A stretch of DNA of 64,000 nucleotides, from assembly GCA_037953745.1 (NCBI GenBank), contig JBAKBP010003173.1, positions 62,001-126,000 on the forward strand. Direction: 5' to 3'. The stretch is from Lithodes maja (taxonomy: Eukaryota > Arthropoda > Malacostraca > Decapoda > Lithodidae). The translations under genes and the position numbers were made by a program. How positions within the stretch are numbered: position 1 is the first letter of the stretch; every line of letters begins with the position of its first letter. Shown here in pieces: positions 31,812 to 44,690 of the stretch. Below the pieces are notes generated by a model, which made no database searches, was not told the origin of the DNA, and saw nothing but the letters and a program-made list of their open reading frames with translations.

Positions 31812-33709
31812 TCACAGTGGCGAGGGATGCGACACCTCCCCCTGGAAGACCTCCGAATAGGGAGAGGAGGGCGAAGAAGCACAAGAAGCCGACTGAAAGG
31901 AGGGTGGTAGGTCCCTTGACAGTGTGTCAGCGATCCGATTGTCAACTCCTCGTATGTGACGCACAACCAGCTGGTACTCCTGAAGCTGAAGAGCCCATCT
32001 TAAAAGCCGTTGATTGTTGTTCTTCATACGGTAAATGAAAGTAAGAGGGTTATGATCCGCATACAAGTCAATGTGGGGCGAATGCTGACGAAGGTAACAA
32101 AGAAATGTCTTTTTTGCCAGACCAGAGCCAAAGCCTCCTTCTCCACAGTAGAGTACTCTCTCTGATGTCTTTTCAACTTTGTGGAGAAATAAGAGACTGG
32201 GTGGAGGATATCTTCATGGTACTGTAGGAGGACGGCTCCAACACCCTCACCACTGGCGTCTACCTGCAGTTGATAAGGTTTGGCAGGATCAGGGGCATGG
32301 AGCACTGGGTAGGTGGACAGCAGAGTCTTCAGGTGGTGCCATACACGCGGGGGACCACACAAACGCCACCTTCGTGCTGGTTAGGTCGGTGAGAGGGACG
32401 GCAATAGTGGCAAAGTTGCTGCAGAATCTTCGGTAAAAGCCACACATCCCCAGGAACCTCATCAGAGACTTGCGGTCCTTAGGCTGGGGATAGTCCAAGA
32501 TGCTCTCGATGTTGGCGGACTTCGGGCGCACCATGCCTAGGCCCACCAAATGGCCGAGATAAGTGACCGTGGCCCGGCCAAAACAGGATTTCGCAAGGTT
32601 GATGGCGAGGCCAGCCTGGGAGAGACGAGAGAGCAGCATCTCCAGCCGTACCAGATGCTCAGGCCAAGTTTCTGCAATTACAACAATGTCATCCAAGTAG
32701 CAGTCTACGCCAACTAAACCAAGAATAGTATGAGACATGATTCGTTGGAAAGTGGCGGGAGCATTGATCATTCCGAATGGCATTACTTTATATTGATAGA
32801 GACCCAAAGGGGTGGTGAATGCTGAAGTGATTTGAGCCCTGCCTGTCATACCTATCTGATAATAACCTTTCTGTAGGTCAATAGTAGAAACAAATTTAGC
32901 CCTACCCAACTATCAACTAAATCATCAATACGAGGCAGAGGGAAAGCATCAGGTACAGTGACCTTATTGAGCTTACGGTAATCTGTGCAAAGTCTACTGC
33001 TACCATCAGCATTAGGGACCAACAGACTGGGTGAAGCCCAAGGAGAGCAACTCTCTTCTATCAGGTCATTCTCCAACATAAAGAAAATTTCTTTCTTCAT
33101 GATCAACTGCTTCTGGGGGTTTAGCCTATATTGTTGTTGCTTAATAGGTTTAATCATATCAGATGTTAGAATGATATCATGCTGTTGTGAGTTATAAAAC
33201 CCTGGGACATCTGAAGTAATTGAGGGATACTTGAGGAGTAACAATTTAAGATCTGCCTTCTGAGATGATGTAGTGCCAGGAAGGTAATCATCTAAATGGC
33301 GCAAGACCTGACTGTTTTTAGGATTTCCTATAGGTGATGGAATGTCAGTACCCTCAATTATATCAGGTCTACCAGGATGTACATTTTCAGAATTGGTTAC
33401 AAGACAGGGTTTAACCTGTTGTGAATCATCCTCTAAAGACCTTTCATAATATGGATTGATTTGATTGATGTGAACTAGTTGTTGAGCTCTCCGTCTATCT
33501 GGAGTTTGAATAACAGAGTTGAGTGGTGTCAATTTCGGAGAGACTATATAAGGACCAGAGTACTTACTTTTCAAGGCATGACCTGGAATGGGTAGAAACA
33601 ACAGAACCCTTTCACCTGTAGAGAATACACAAGGTTTAGTTTTAGCATCATAAATGTACTTCATTTTTGACTGACCACGTTCAAGATTTTCCAAAACTAG
33701 AGTACGCAC
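31812..33709 (-). pseudogene. Element D integrase C-terminus, RT and RNase H
   Basis: On the minus strand, the first part (33709-32852) has the integrase C-terminal module (YSGPYIVSPKL), the linker, and RT start (WASPSLLVPNADGSSRLCTD). A frame break near 32900 leads to GYYQIGM, PFGMINAPATF and DCYLDDIVVIAE, with catalytic YLDD intact. A second break near 32330 leads to RNase H with QLQVDASGEGVGAVLLQ and YSTVEKEALALVW. A third leads to ADHNPLTFIYRM and DTLSRDLPPSF. The stop lies just inside the 3' LTR. At least three frame breaks make it nonfunctional. RNase H is the last domain before the LTR. Confidence 0.85.
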
Positions 33710-33795
33710 AGAAGATAAGTTTCAGCTTCAAAGAATTGATGTACTCAGAAACTGTGCATAGAGGGTGATCAGAAACAGTCTTAAACCAAAATTCT

Positions 33796-34990
33796 TTAAG
33801 TATTTTTAAGAGGGCCCCTAATTTGGCGACCATACAAGAGCTCGAAGGGTGAGTGGCCTAGTGATTCTTGTGGGCATTCTCTTATGGCAAACAGGAGAAA
33901 GTCTATGTTTTCATCCCAGGTCCTTCTCAGTTTCAATGCAATATTTTTTAATAAGCGACTTAAAGCTCTGGTGAAATCTTTCAAGGCAACCCTGGGACTG
34001 TGGATGGTAGGCTGTGGCAAAATGGTGGTGAATATTCAACTCTTTCATGACTTCCGACATCTTACTTGTAAAATTTGTACCTTGATCAGTTTGAATGTCT
34101 TTAGGAATACCCACCCTACTAAAGAGGTGCTGTAAGTGTTTTACCACTTGTCCAGCCTTGATGTCCTTCAGAGGGTAAGCCTCAGGGTACCTAGTAGAAG
34201 TGTCCATGACAGTAAGGAGATACTGATTACCTTTCTTAGTCCTGGGAAGAGGTCCAACACAATCTATAACAATGCGCTCAAACGGCTCAGTAGTGACAGG
34301 AATTGGCTTAAGAGGAGCAGGGGGAATGACTTCATTAGGGTTACCTGCGATTTGGCATGTATGACAGGTCTTAACATACTGGGCAACGTCCTTCTGGACT
34401 CCTGGCCAGTAAAAATGAGCAAGTACCTTTTTATATGTATTTTGCTGTCCCAAATGTCCCGCTAAACCGTCATGAGCCAATTCCATAACAGAACTGCGAA
34501 TAGAAGTGGGAATGACTACTTGATGAACAGTGGACCAGGTATCAGTATCAGCCTTATCTGGAGGATGGAAACTTCTCATAAGCACACTTTCATGACAGTA
34601 AAAACATGTGTTTTTTCCTGCAGTGGGTGTGTCTGCTACATGTCTGATTTTAGCTAGTGTAGGATCTATCTCTTGAGCCTGAATCAGATTATCCTTGTTC
34701 AGATTCTGATATATTAAGTTATCACAAGGTGATGGCAAGGATAGGTTTGGGCAAGGAGCAGTAACAGTTTGTGAGCGGGTAACTGCACATACGGGGAAGA
34801 CATGAGGATGTTTTTGATCGAGTGGCTCAGTGAGACTCCTCTCCATGAGTTTGTTTGACAGGGCCAATTCTGGAATCAGACCGTTCCCTGCCAAATCATT
34901 CCCCAGAAGAAAAGTCACACCAGCAACAGGGATCTTATCACGAATGGCTACTTTTAACTCTCCTTTGAGTAATCCACTGTCTAGTACCAC
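33796..34990 (-). pseudogene. Element D integrase (upstream of RT)
   Basis: The frame from 34990 starts in the back half of the protease (FLLGNDLAG) and continues into the integrase zinc domain (ELAHDGLAGHLG ... TCHTCQ). The core follows with VIDCVGPLPR, IQTDQGTNF and HPQSQGCLERFH, so all three acidic residues can be seen. A frameshift near 33990 moves the rest (FAIRECPQESLGHSPFELLY) into another frame ending at 33796. The integrase inserts element DNA into the genome. It lies between protease and RT, not after RNase H. Confidence 0.85.
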
Positions 34991-34999
34991 TTTAGCAAT

Positions 35000-36325
35000 A
35001 GGTGCTCCTTTGCCTGCATCTGGAGATAATAGTTTAATTTTTTCCCCAGTGAATGTGTGTTCTACTTATGGTAAAGCTTTCTTGCATAATATAATCTAAG
35101 CTGACCCTGTATCTATAAGAATGGTAACTGGATATTGGGGAAAACCCTTACCTGTATAGACAGTACCTGAAACCTTGAATGCAGAGAATACATCTTTAGG
35201 AGAATTACTAGCAACACATGTGATACGTCTCTCATTAGATCTTCCTGGGTTTTTTTGTGTAGGATTAGTCTTTGATGTTGTGAGAGTAAGTTTATATGCA
35301 GATGAAGTCCTACACTTAGGGTGTTGACAATTCAGGATATCATGACCTGACTGCTTACAATAGGTACAGAAATCAGTAGTGCTATTAATTTTCCTATTGA
35401 ATTTAGGAGATCTCTGTTGTCCACCAGCCACATTCACAGAGTTATAGTTAGAGGATGATTTTACATTAAGGGTCCTGGATTTATCTTTGCAATGGAGATT
35501 CCTGTGGATAAGTACATACGCATCCGCCAGCTTTGCTGCTTTGATCAAGTCTCTCCCTTCTCTTCTAGGTAAACTAACAAACTTAATGGTAACTTCCTCT
35601 TCCATTCCTCCAAAACAACACAATTAACTAGCTTATCATATGTAGTGATATCAGAGGTGTCTAGCCACTTCTTACACAGGTGGAACTTCTCCCTAGCAAA
35701 CTCCAAGAAGGTGTGTTTTTCAGGTTTAGCATAGTTACGAAACTTTTTACGATAACTATCAGGGGTGACTGCATAGGCATCAAGTATGGCCTTAACAAAC
35801 TCGTAATCATCAAAAGTTTCCAGATTCGAAAAAACAGTGGAAGCCCTACCCACCAACTTAGGTTGTAGTAACCAAGGCCATTCCTGCTTTACTCACTGAA
35901 GATACTGGGCTGTCTTCTCGAAGGTGACGAAAAAAGCATCAGGATCGTCCTCGTGAAAAGTTGGTAGTAGTGGGATGTTCTTAGCCAAGTTAAGAGTCGT
36001 CGGCTTCTGGTGAGAGATACTTTGTTGATTAAGTTTGGCTCATTCAAGTTCCCGGTCTTTCTCTCTTTCTTCAATTTTGGCTCGTTCAAGTTCCTGGTTC
36101 TTCTCAAGTTTGATTTGTTCAAATTCATATTCATATTGAAGTTTGAGTTTTTCTAAGGCAAGTCTCTCTTCAAGATAGTGTGCTGGAGGTGGTGGAATAA
36201 CCTTATCTGCTTGGCTATCATCAGAGTGAGACTGGGGAGACAACTGCGTTGTAGAAGTCATGGGTGTGAATTCGTCTATAGCTTCTGGAGGTAAATGTTG
36301 TCTCCCAACCAATTCTTCGGTATTA
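35000..36325 (-). pseudogene. Element D gag (C-terminal two thirds) and protease start
   Basis: The gag part has a charged coiled segment (KLQYEYEFEQIKLEKNQELE near 36100), a capsid-like region split by frame breaks near 35890 and 35600, and a zinc knuckle CTYCKQSGHDILNC near 35350. The protease motif ILIDTGSA is followed at once by TAG (35096-35098). Beyond the stop the protease fold continues toward 34990. Several breaks, so a pseudogene. The N-terminal third is on the far side of the inverted-repeat element at 36326-36777. Confidence 0.8.
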
Positions 36326-36777
36326 TTCTATAATTACACCTATACGAGCTAAACAAATTATTATTGTATTTAACAGGAAGGTACGACGAGGTAAGTGATG
36401 TGGTATAGGTGGCAATATGCGGAAATGGATTATAAGGGCATTCTGCCCCCCTCTTACCCCCTTACGAAGATCTACGGTTATTCACTCCACCCCAACTGGA
36501 TTTCTACCGTTTTACCAAACCAGCGGGGGTGTGGGGGCGGCAGCCCCCACCCATAATACTAGGTTAGGTTAGGTAAGGTTGTTAGGTTAGGCTAATGTCT
36601 CTGAAACATAGTAAATCTGTGTCACATCTAGATGGATAGACTTTTGTCAGAGGGGGGCGCAATGCCCTTATAATCCATTTCCGCATATTGCCACCTATAC
36701 CACATCACTTACCTCGTTGTACCTTCCTGTTAAATACAATAATATTTGTTTTAGCTCGTATAGGTGCAATTATAGAA
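36326..36777. mobile_element. Inverted-repeat transposon (MITE-like) inside D gag
   Basis: Both ends start TTCTATAATTACACCTATAC or its inverse. The arms match for about 120 bases (36326-36450 against 36650-36777) with few differences. The centre holds the hairpin GTGGGGGCGGCAGCCCCCAC and TTAGG-like repeats. No coding capacity. It interrupts the gag reading of element D. No convincing target duplication was found. Confidence 0.8.
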
Positions 36778-36950
36778 ATTTACCAAGTCTTCTACGACAA
36801 GGTTTTTTATTTGTTCTTTGGTGTGGGAACTTTCAAAAGGAATGTCAAAGGTGATGGCCATAAACTTCCACTGGTCTTTCGAAATAACTCGATCCCTGAG
36901 AAGGCTAATGGAAGGCTCATTAAACAAAATAATTAAGTTAAAAGGGTCAT
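36778..36950 (-). pseudogene. Element D gag N-terminus
   Basis: A minus-strand frame reading LLRDRVISKDQWKFMAI and EQIKNLVVEDLV resembles the helical start of gag in gypsy-group elements, and its reading resumes on the other side of the inverted-repeat insertion. The start codon was not determined. Confidence 0.5.
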
Positions 36951-38385
36951 GTCTAAGCGTAACTACAGAATACTCGGAAGAGAAAATTACCCTTTAATCT
37001 GTTCCAAGGTTGGGATAGTCACGAGATAACAGGCGGGGAATGACTCTCATTCCGCTGGGAATCGAGAGAGGAGTTGACATGCATAGGTGAGGTTATAGAT
37101 ATCTAGGAGAATTATGATCTGCCTAGTATAGATGTGGACATCATGATACAGGTAGAGGGACATTTAAATACCAATCTAGTTTTCATTTTAATGTGAACTC
37201 CCTATTAAACTACGTTAATTGAGGGCAGAAAGAAACCCAAGACAAAGCTACCGTTACTTTATCAAAGGAGACCTGTTCAGCAGTGATACACGGACACATG
37301 ATTCTATAGAGAGAGGGTAAGAAGTATGAGAGACTATGGCTCATCAATACTACTAAGATTAGGAATTATAGTAATAGTGTATGGTCTAACCTATACTTAT
37401 ATTGTTCTATGGTAGACATATGATGAAGTCAGTCCTACTCCGAAATCAATTATTTAACCCGGGAGCTGCGGGGAGACTCTTTAGAGTTCCCCCGGCGGAC
37501 TGCGGGAAGACTCGCCTGAGTAAGTAAAATAAAAAATCAACTTTTGACATCGAAAAAAAAATATTTTTTTATTTTTATTTTTTTATTTTTTTATTTTTGT
37601 TTGGCCCCTGGGCCATGCAAAATCTCAGTCCTCTACCTCCCCTCCTTCCCCACTTTCCTCCTATTCCTCAGTTATCACCTATTTTCCCTATTATTCCCTT
37701 ATTCTGAGGTATATTTTCGTGCTAACATTAGCGAGTTGCAAGCAGGGTGTTGTCATCACTGATGGCCATCGAGTGCAAGAGAGAGAGAGAGAGAGAGTAT
37801 CGATCGACTGTGTCGCAGTGGCCTTGGGGAAAATGGGCGGGAAGGTAGCTTGCCTCACCCATACATTATACAACTCGCGGGCTATATCTCCGATTTTGAC
37901 CTTCCAAACGCTGTTTTCACTAGTTTTATTGTTGTTTCAGGTTAATACCTTTATAATCAACCCATAATAGGCGCATATGGATAATTATTAATGCTATTAA
38001 TGGTACAATGAATATTTTAGTGACGAAAAACCTCAAATACGTCAGCACAGGGGGAGGTTTTCATTTACCCCCGTGCGCACTTCAGAGGTTAAGGGTGACT
38101 CAGGGGATGACCAGTGATGATTTGTAATCTATCACGAGATACTCTAGGATATACTTGGTACCGTCTGCCAAAGGTGATACAAGTATGAAGGAGAATGAGG
38201 AATGAGATGAGCGCCTGAACACATCTTAGTATTATGTATCAATGTTCCCTGTAATTGTGAGGGAGAGCTACTTTTGTAATCTTACCTTGTTGTACAAACC
38301 AAATTATAGATAGGAATGAATATTTAAAAAACATAAGCAAGAAAACAAGAGATCTAATAGTCAAGATTCCTTTACGACGTGGTAT
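36951..38385 (-). other. Element D leader, left part
   Basis: Noncoding. It contains a TTAA-flanked candidate transposon at 37454-38092 (ends CCCGGGAGCTGC and, inverted, CCTCTGAAGTGC) with T-rich and GA-repeat tracts. The leader resumes at 56583 beyond element E and reaches the primer-binding site. Confidence 0.5.
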
Positions 38386-38386
38386 A

Positions 38387-39106
38387 TATAACTAGTTCTC
38401 TATGACTATGAGCAATTAGACTGAAATTAGATAAAGTTCAAATATAAGATTATCGGTATTGAAGGCGGGAATCACAAGAGAATAGATAAACAAGCAAATG
38501 GCCTAAATATAGTGTGGGTTAGAAAAGGGCACTCATATACGTAGCTCCTTTAACTAAACACAACAATGATCAGATTACGTTAAGTTAATATTCATACAGT
38601 ACTAAGATAAAGCTTAATATGATTCACTCAAATAATAAACAAAGTATATACATTACGTTGGCACTTAATGCACAACGAAATGATAAACACAAGAAAGTTG
38701 GAATAGATGTTGTCTTGTCTGTGGACTGGCGAGGACTGCTAGTGGGCCAGGGTTATCATCAGGGACCTAACGTATTTCCCGCCTTGCGCAAGTCGCGCAA
38801 GTGGAAGTCTCACATAATATTATAATAGAGACGATCAAGCTCTATCCAAAGCTTATATATAATATATACAATATATTAATATTGTAAATCAATGTCAATG
38901 GATAAATAATAACTAGCCGTTTAAGACTTATATATATATTTTAGTACCAATTCAAACCACCAGGGCGCTCCACAGGTGCGCGGGTGATTCGAAAAGAACA
39001 ATAGGTACGAAATGACGAGATGTAGATAGGATAGATAAGAAACAGATAGAAAACAGGACAAATATCATACCACACATGCAATGTCTCTATCGCATCCACG
39101 ATACAT
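38387..39106 (-). repeat. Element E 3' LTR
   Basis: It matches 55868-56582 with scattered differences. The minus-strand start TGTATCGTGG at 39106 follows a purine run (GACGGGGGAA), the polypurine tract at about 39107-39116. The outer end is within a TATATA run, so the edge is approximate. GTAT may be the target duplication (38382-38385 and 56583-56586). Confidence 0.75.
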
Positions 39107-39241
39107 TCCCCCGTCAATAAAGAACCTGAACCCCACTTAAACCTAAAGTTGGCCAGAGGCTATCGTGCGACGCCACATGCTAACGTCTGGACCGTGTCCC
39201 GATCCGAGATTGACTAACATCAGATGGTGTCTGGTTATTGT

Positions 39242-41256
39242 CTATATCCTCGGACCCTGCAGAGTCTGTTTGTTGTTGGGTATTAGATGAGCAACTGGCC
39301 TCACCGTGTTACCGGTTGATGTTTTAACTAACGCGACCCGATCAATATGGTCCTGTCCCTCATACACCTCTAGAACACGACCCAACCTCCAGAACAACCG
39401 AGGACACTCTTCATGGATTATAACTACATCCCCTACAGAGGGTGTATACACATTATTGTTGTCTCTATTGCTGCGCTCTCTCAGCGCCAGCAAGTAATCT
39501 ATTTTCCATCTTTTACGAAAATCCTCGATAATCTTTGTAACGTATCTATAGCGTCGAGTCACTGCTGACCTAGAGTACAGGGATGGATCTTCAAGTTCCC
39601 CCTCCGCTATTATATCGGAGGGAAATGGGGTCAACTCCCGCCCGTAGAGCAAAGGAGCCGGTGTCAGTGGAAGCGGCTCTTGTAGGTCCGTATATACGTA
39701 AGTAAGGGGACGACTGTTGACGATGGCTTCCACTTCGGTAAGTACTGTGTCTAGTTCTACCTTCCTCACCAAAGCCCGTCCTATGATCGATTTCAACCCA
39801 GACTTAACTATGCCCACGCATCGTTCCCACATACCACCAAACCATGGTGCTCGAGCTGGGATAAATCGCCACTCGCAACGTCTTTCACCCAGGAAGGATA
39901 TAATCTTAGCATCCTCCTGTAACTCCTTTAAATAATTAGAAGCCTGATGGAATGTTGGAGCGTTGTCCCTTATTAGTAGTTGAGGGATGGATCTGCGTGT
40001 GCAGAAACGCCCGAATGCCAGCATGAATGTCTCAGTTGTCATGTCATCACAACGCTCCAAATGTACAGCCCTTGTTGTAGTACAGGTAAACAGGAGAACA
40101 TATACCTTGTCCTGATCTTTAGTCTTTAATGCACCGGTATAATCCAGACCCACTACCCTAAAGGGTTCTAGTTGATTAACACGGAAATCAGGCAATGGCG
40201 GAGCTGGACCCGTGGAGTAAGGTTTGCCCTTCAATCTTCTACAAGTAACACACCGTTTCAATACTCTCTGGACTACCTGCCGGATTCTGGGTATCCACCA
40301 AAGCTGACGAAGGTTGGAGACTACGTGGTGGATCCCGTAGTGAGCTAACGATTGGTGTGCCCGTGCCACTAATAAGTTCGTAACGTGATGATCTGAAGGC
40401 ATCAGGATCGGGTTGGTTGTTTCAAAAGGCTTATCCGATCTTTCCAGGCGACCCTCACACCTGATAAGACCATTATCCAGATATAGCCTTAACTGTTGCA
40501 CAAGATTAGGTTTTATGCTTGGTTTGTTGCGACGTAAATACTCTGCTTCTTTTGAAAAGGATTCGGTTTGAACCAGTTTTATTATCGCTATCTCTGCTGT
40601 CTTTAATGCTGTAGAAGTTAAGCTCAATTCAGCTACGCTTAGGCCCGTGTCAGATATCTTATACATTCCTTTGGCCTTATCCCTAATTATTGTGGTGATA
40701 AAACACACGACCAGGGAAAAGATTCGGACTAGTTTATTATATGCACCAACCCTAGCCCACTCATACATCGGAATTGGTGTTACATTATCATCCGTGAGTG
40801 ATGACACTGCCACCGCCTCAAGCGACAGAGCACCCACATCGGCAGCCTCCCACTCCGTCCACCTTTCCTCTTGCAGCAACCAAGGAGGACCGTGCCACCA
40901 GAGTGTGGACTTTTGTAGACGAGAGGCTGTAATACCCCATGTAATCAAGTCGCTGGGGTTTTCACTCGTATGCATGTAGTAATAGATAGCGTTTGGCAGT
41001 AGGGACCGTATTTCATCAACCCTATTTCGCACATAAACTGGCAAAGTTTTATTACTATGTACCCAGGTGAGTGCAATCTGACTGTCGCTCCACACGTGAA
41101 CCGAATCTAAGCTCAGGTCCTTTTCAAGAGCGACATTGATGTGGCCTACCAAACGTCCTTGCAATAGCATAGCAGTTAGCTCCATCTTGGGGATTGTTAA
41201 ACGTTTGACGGGAGCCGCTTTAGCCCGTGCTGTAACAAGATGCGCCCCAAGAGGTG
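39242..41256 (-). CDS. Element E pol: RNase H end and integrase
   Basis: An open minus-strand frame of about 670 residues that begins where element C inserted. It starts with the RNase H tail (PLGAHLVTARAKAAP, HVWSDSQIALTW). The zinc-binding N-terminus of integrase follows (HQSLAHYGIHHVVSNL ... RCVTCRRLKG), then the core with FRVVGLDYTGAL, LLIRDNAPTF and PWFGGMWERCVG, which keep D, D and E. The C-terminal part has VGDVVIIHEE and WRLGRVLEVY. Integrase joins the cDNA to the genome. This half of pol is intact, but it is cut from the RT half by 9.3 kb of element C. Confidence 0.88.
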
Positions 41257-43102
41257 TGTGACGCATGTCCACGTGTGAGCATGCTGTACAGAACGCCTAG
41301 TCATGCCCCACTCTCGCTAGGATCGTCAGGGCAGGAACTTTGGCTGTAGTCTATGTAGAGTTTCCTAACTTAGTTCATGTGAGCCGTTGTACTATAAGTA
41401 TTATGAATATGTATTTTGTTTTCATCTGAGTCAACGAGTTCTATTTTATATCATTAGTTATAAGTATTGTGTGTAAAACTTATTTGTAATGATGGGAAGA
41501 GAAACAGCCACAGTTGGGGGTCAGTGGGTGCACCAAGCGGGAGGTGGGCCTAACTCACTAGCACTCCCCCCTCAGTGCTAGGGGAGCCTTTGTCTATCCC
41601 AGAGGAGAGAGAGAAATTACGTAATGGTTGTCAGTGGGCGGTCCTTAGTAGTTCACGTTGGGCTCACTAGAGGGCCGGGTATAAAAAGGGAAGTCTAGCC
41701 ATTTTTTCATTAGAACTCATTAGGCAGAGCGACTTCTCATTTCCCTTGCTAACTATATATATTCTTCTGACTGATGTGAACTTTCTCTACTACCTTACAT
41801 TCTTATCTCCTCTTTTCCCTGCCTGTTTAACTTCCATGGTCCCGTTGGTGCAGAGCTAGTCAGCCAACGTATTATCGCTTGAGTTCTCATGAGATACTTG
41901 CCTATTAGATAGCCTATTTTGGAAGGGTTAACTTAGAATAGGATTGATTTACGTTTGTTGCACTTGTATATGCATTTCCCTGGGTGTTATTATTATTATT
42001 CCTGTTTTCTGCTGGTCTAGGTAATGCTAGACTGGGGTAAGGCTTTTCTGTGTTACGAGTTGTTGTTTGATGCAGTGGTTAAGCGATAAACCTGCATACT
42101 CGTTTCGGTTCAGTGAAGCCTAGGTTGTCTTCGCGGCTGACTGTGTTGAGTTAATAATTTACAGTGCGTGAGGGCAAGAGCCTAACCACCCTGTATTTTA
42201 TTAACAGTTTGTTTTTTACTTTGTCAAGGAGCCGGGAGAAAACCAGATACAAGGGATCTGGATTTCTCAAAGTGCACTCGTTAGTTTTAACGTAATACTT
42301 TAAACAGTTGTGAGGACTTCGCTAGGCTACGAGCCATTTTTGCTCAGTCACTGCTACCTTTTGCCCACAGTACCCCAGCTAGACTTTACTCGATTAGTAG
42401 ATACAGAATAGTATTGAAGCTTTCCTTATGTATGATATTGTTTATGCACTATTGATTTCATGTGTTGCAAGCTTGGCTACTTTAGTGATTAGTGGCCCAT
42501 GAGCACAATCCGAGTAGGCTATTGCCGTTGCATTTGCGGAGTACTTCTTTTTAATGTTTGCCATTTACTATTGCATATTCTTTTAATTATTCTTATGCCA
42601 ATTTAAACCTTTAATAGTATTTAATTGCCAGTGTTTTTGCTTATTGAATTACTGTTCAAAATCCGATACGTACTTCTTACGAGCATCCGAGAAGCATCTA
42701 ACTTTTTTCAGAAGATTCCTTGCTCGATGCTTAAGGACTATTAATTAACGTAACGTAATAGTGCCGATCCGAAGTAGAGGGTGGAGGACTTCTTATGTTC
42801 TTAGTCAAGGGTGGATTACTTCGGCTTTGGCCAACACTATTCTTTGGTGTTGTTGTTTCTTACTTCATTGTTTGATTGTTGACCAGACTAGATAATTCCT
42901 GTCTCTTTATTAGTCTGTTGTTGAACACTAGTACCGAGTTCTTGTATACCCCGTTATAGCAGATTGAACTCTGGAGGGTATTGGTGTTTTTTATTCGGCT
43001 GGCAGTACTCAGGGGTTGGGATCGTGTGTTTCCGTTGTGGCAGCGAGCCGTATTAGAGTCCTGATTGAGAGCCCTTGTGTACCCGAGTGCCAGTTCGTAA
43101 CA
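41257..43102 (+). repeat. Element C 5' LTR
   Basis: It begins TGTGACGCATGTCC and ends CAGTTCGTAACA. TATA box at 41680-41687. Stem-loop at 42236-42268. Nearly identical to 48779-50613, apart from a C-rich length change near 41565 and a short indel near 41920. Confidence 0.92.
42236..42268 (+). promoter_or_regulatory. Conserved LTR stem-loop, element C version
   Basis: GAGAAA pairs with TTTCTC and CCAGAT with ATCTGG around a 7-base loop. Compared with B the outer arm has changed on both sides so that pairing is kept. The 3' LTR copy is at 49753-49785. Confidence 0.65.
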
Positions 43103-43104
43103 AA

Positions 43105-43116
43105 TGGCGACCTTGC
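43105..43116 (+). other. Element C primer-binding site
   Basis: TGGCGACCTTGC two bases after the 5' LTR. Confidence 0.75.
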
Positions 43117-43315
43117 TTAGGATTTTGTGAACAGTATACATTTTTGCAGAGTTGTACAACATTTGTTTGTTTGTATTTTAGCGTGCATATTGAAGAATAT
43201 TTTTTTTTGTATGGCAATTAGTAAAGCATTTAAGAGACTCTAGTTAATTTAGTAATTAGTGCTTGCATAGGAAGTTTAACACTTTTGTCTCGAGAATTTT
43301 TTTGTGGACTTCAGT

Positions 43316-44690
43316 GTGTCGTGCATTAGCACTGACGATGAGCGAGAGATGTCATTTGAAGGTGTGCCGTTAGTAACCAGTGAGGAGGATGCTAGAGTTT
43401 TTGTGAGAAAGCGGTACCACGTGACGGAGGAGAGGCTGACGGGGGTGGATGTTTGTGGCTTGCACCTGATAGCCAAGGTTTTGGGCATTTCCAATGTAGT
43501 AGGGATGTCCAAGTGGGAGCTGATTTCCTGGGTGTTGCGTGGGCGACATGGGGTTTCGGAGGAGAGGGCGTTTGGGGGGTTCCTCCCCAGATCGCCTCTC
43601 ACTCGACTCCCATAGTGCCGTCCACTCAGTTACCGGAGGTTAGCACTCTCCCACAGAGGGATGAGAATTGGCAGATTGGAGTGCCCTCGGGTGGTGCATA
43701 TGGTGGTTCCCCAGTTTTTGCCCCCCCTCCTTCAGTAGTGGCAGCTCCCTCTTCCTGCCTGTCTCCAGATATGGTATTTAGACTTGAGCTTGCTAAGATT
43801 GAGGCTAGGAAGCAGGAGAATGAGACCAGGAGGCAGGAGGATGAGACGAGGAGGCATGAGATTGAGGTTAGGAGGCATGAGGCTGAGCTTAGGTACGACT
43901 CGGAGAAATATTGTGCTAAATTAGATTTAGATAAGACTCTTGCAGAGTCGACAGGGACTCGGATGGGCCGTGAGGGCCAAGTAAGAGAACAGTCCTTGGC
44001 CCAATTAGTCAAATTGGTGCCGGTATTTAGTGAAACTGAAGTCACAGAATTTTTTAATCATTTTGAGAAGAAGTGTAGGGAGCATAATTGGCCTGAAGAG
44101 AAGTGGGCAGCTCTAGTCTCCTCAAGACTTACGGGTAAGGGTCTGAAGGCTTATGATGCACTGCCTTTAGAGTCTTACATTGACTACCCAGAATTGAAGA
44201 GAGCTGTCCTACGAGTTGCAACCGGAAACATATCATTGAAGTTTCGGGGTGTTACAAAGACTAGGGAGGCGACCTTTCTTGAACATGCCCGGGACTTAAA
44301 AGATGCACTTAAACACTGGACACGTTCTGAGACGGCAGAACAGTTGACTGAGCTGTTTCTGCTCGAGCAGTTTTATAAGTGTACTGGTGCAGAAATGACT
44401 AACTATTAAAGAAAAGAACCCAAAAACTCTACAGGAGGCAGCTGAGATGGCTGACCTCCGGCTATCACTAATTCGTGGGTGCGGGTCTGCCCAGCGTAGT
44501 GAGGCAGGTAACAAGGGGCGTGACGCCCCCCCCCCCCCCCCCCGAGTTAGTGATATACCTTATGCAAACAAGTACAAGAGCCATGATACCAAGACTGACC
44601 ACAAGACTAGCACCGTCCCATTTAAGAAGGGGCCGGGCCCTTCCCAGTACCAAGGGAAGCCCAAAGGGGAGTTATCATTGTCATAAAAAG
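43316..44690 (+). pseudogene. Element C gag, start lost and frames broken
   Basis: It aligns with gag of B throughout. The codon matching the B start ATG is GTG at 43316. The G run near 43574 has six G where B has seven, which shifts the frame. Two bases are missing near 44401, leading to a TAA at 44407. A run of about 16 C lies at 44528-44543. A further deletion near 44672 removes the first Cys of the zinc knuckle, leaving YHCHKKGHFARVC. It retains the R/E-rich coiled segment (ARKQENETRRQEDETRRH). It cannot give a full gag as it stands. Confidence 0.85.

Larger units (their letters stand above)
20768..31834 (-). repeat. Element D 3' LTR, split in three by insertions
   Basis: The LTR pieces are 20768-20807, 28935-29617 and 31424-31834. 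Each matches consecutive stretches of the other LTR at 56693-58050. The gaps are exactly element B plus its 4-bp duplication and the solo LTR plus its 4-bp duplication. The minus-strand start TGTCGCATCC at 31834 follows a purine run (CCAGGGGGAGG), the polypurine tract. A private 145-bp inverted-repeat insertion is at about 29106-29248, and an (AT)n tract at 29360-29407. Confidence 0.85.

Noticed and set aside
20768..31834. Independent segmental duplication to explain the match between 28935-31834 and 56693-58050
   Set aside because: Terminal TGT...ACA ends, a polypurine tract, a primer-binding site and the shared 5-bp duplication explain the pair as the two LTRs of element D.
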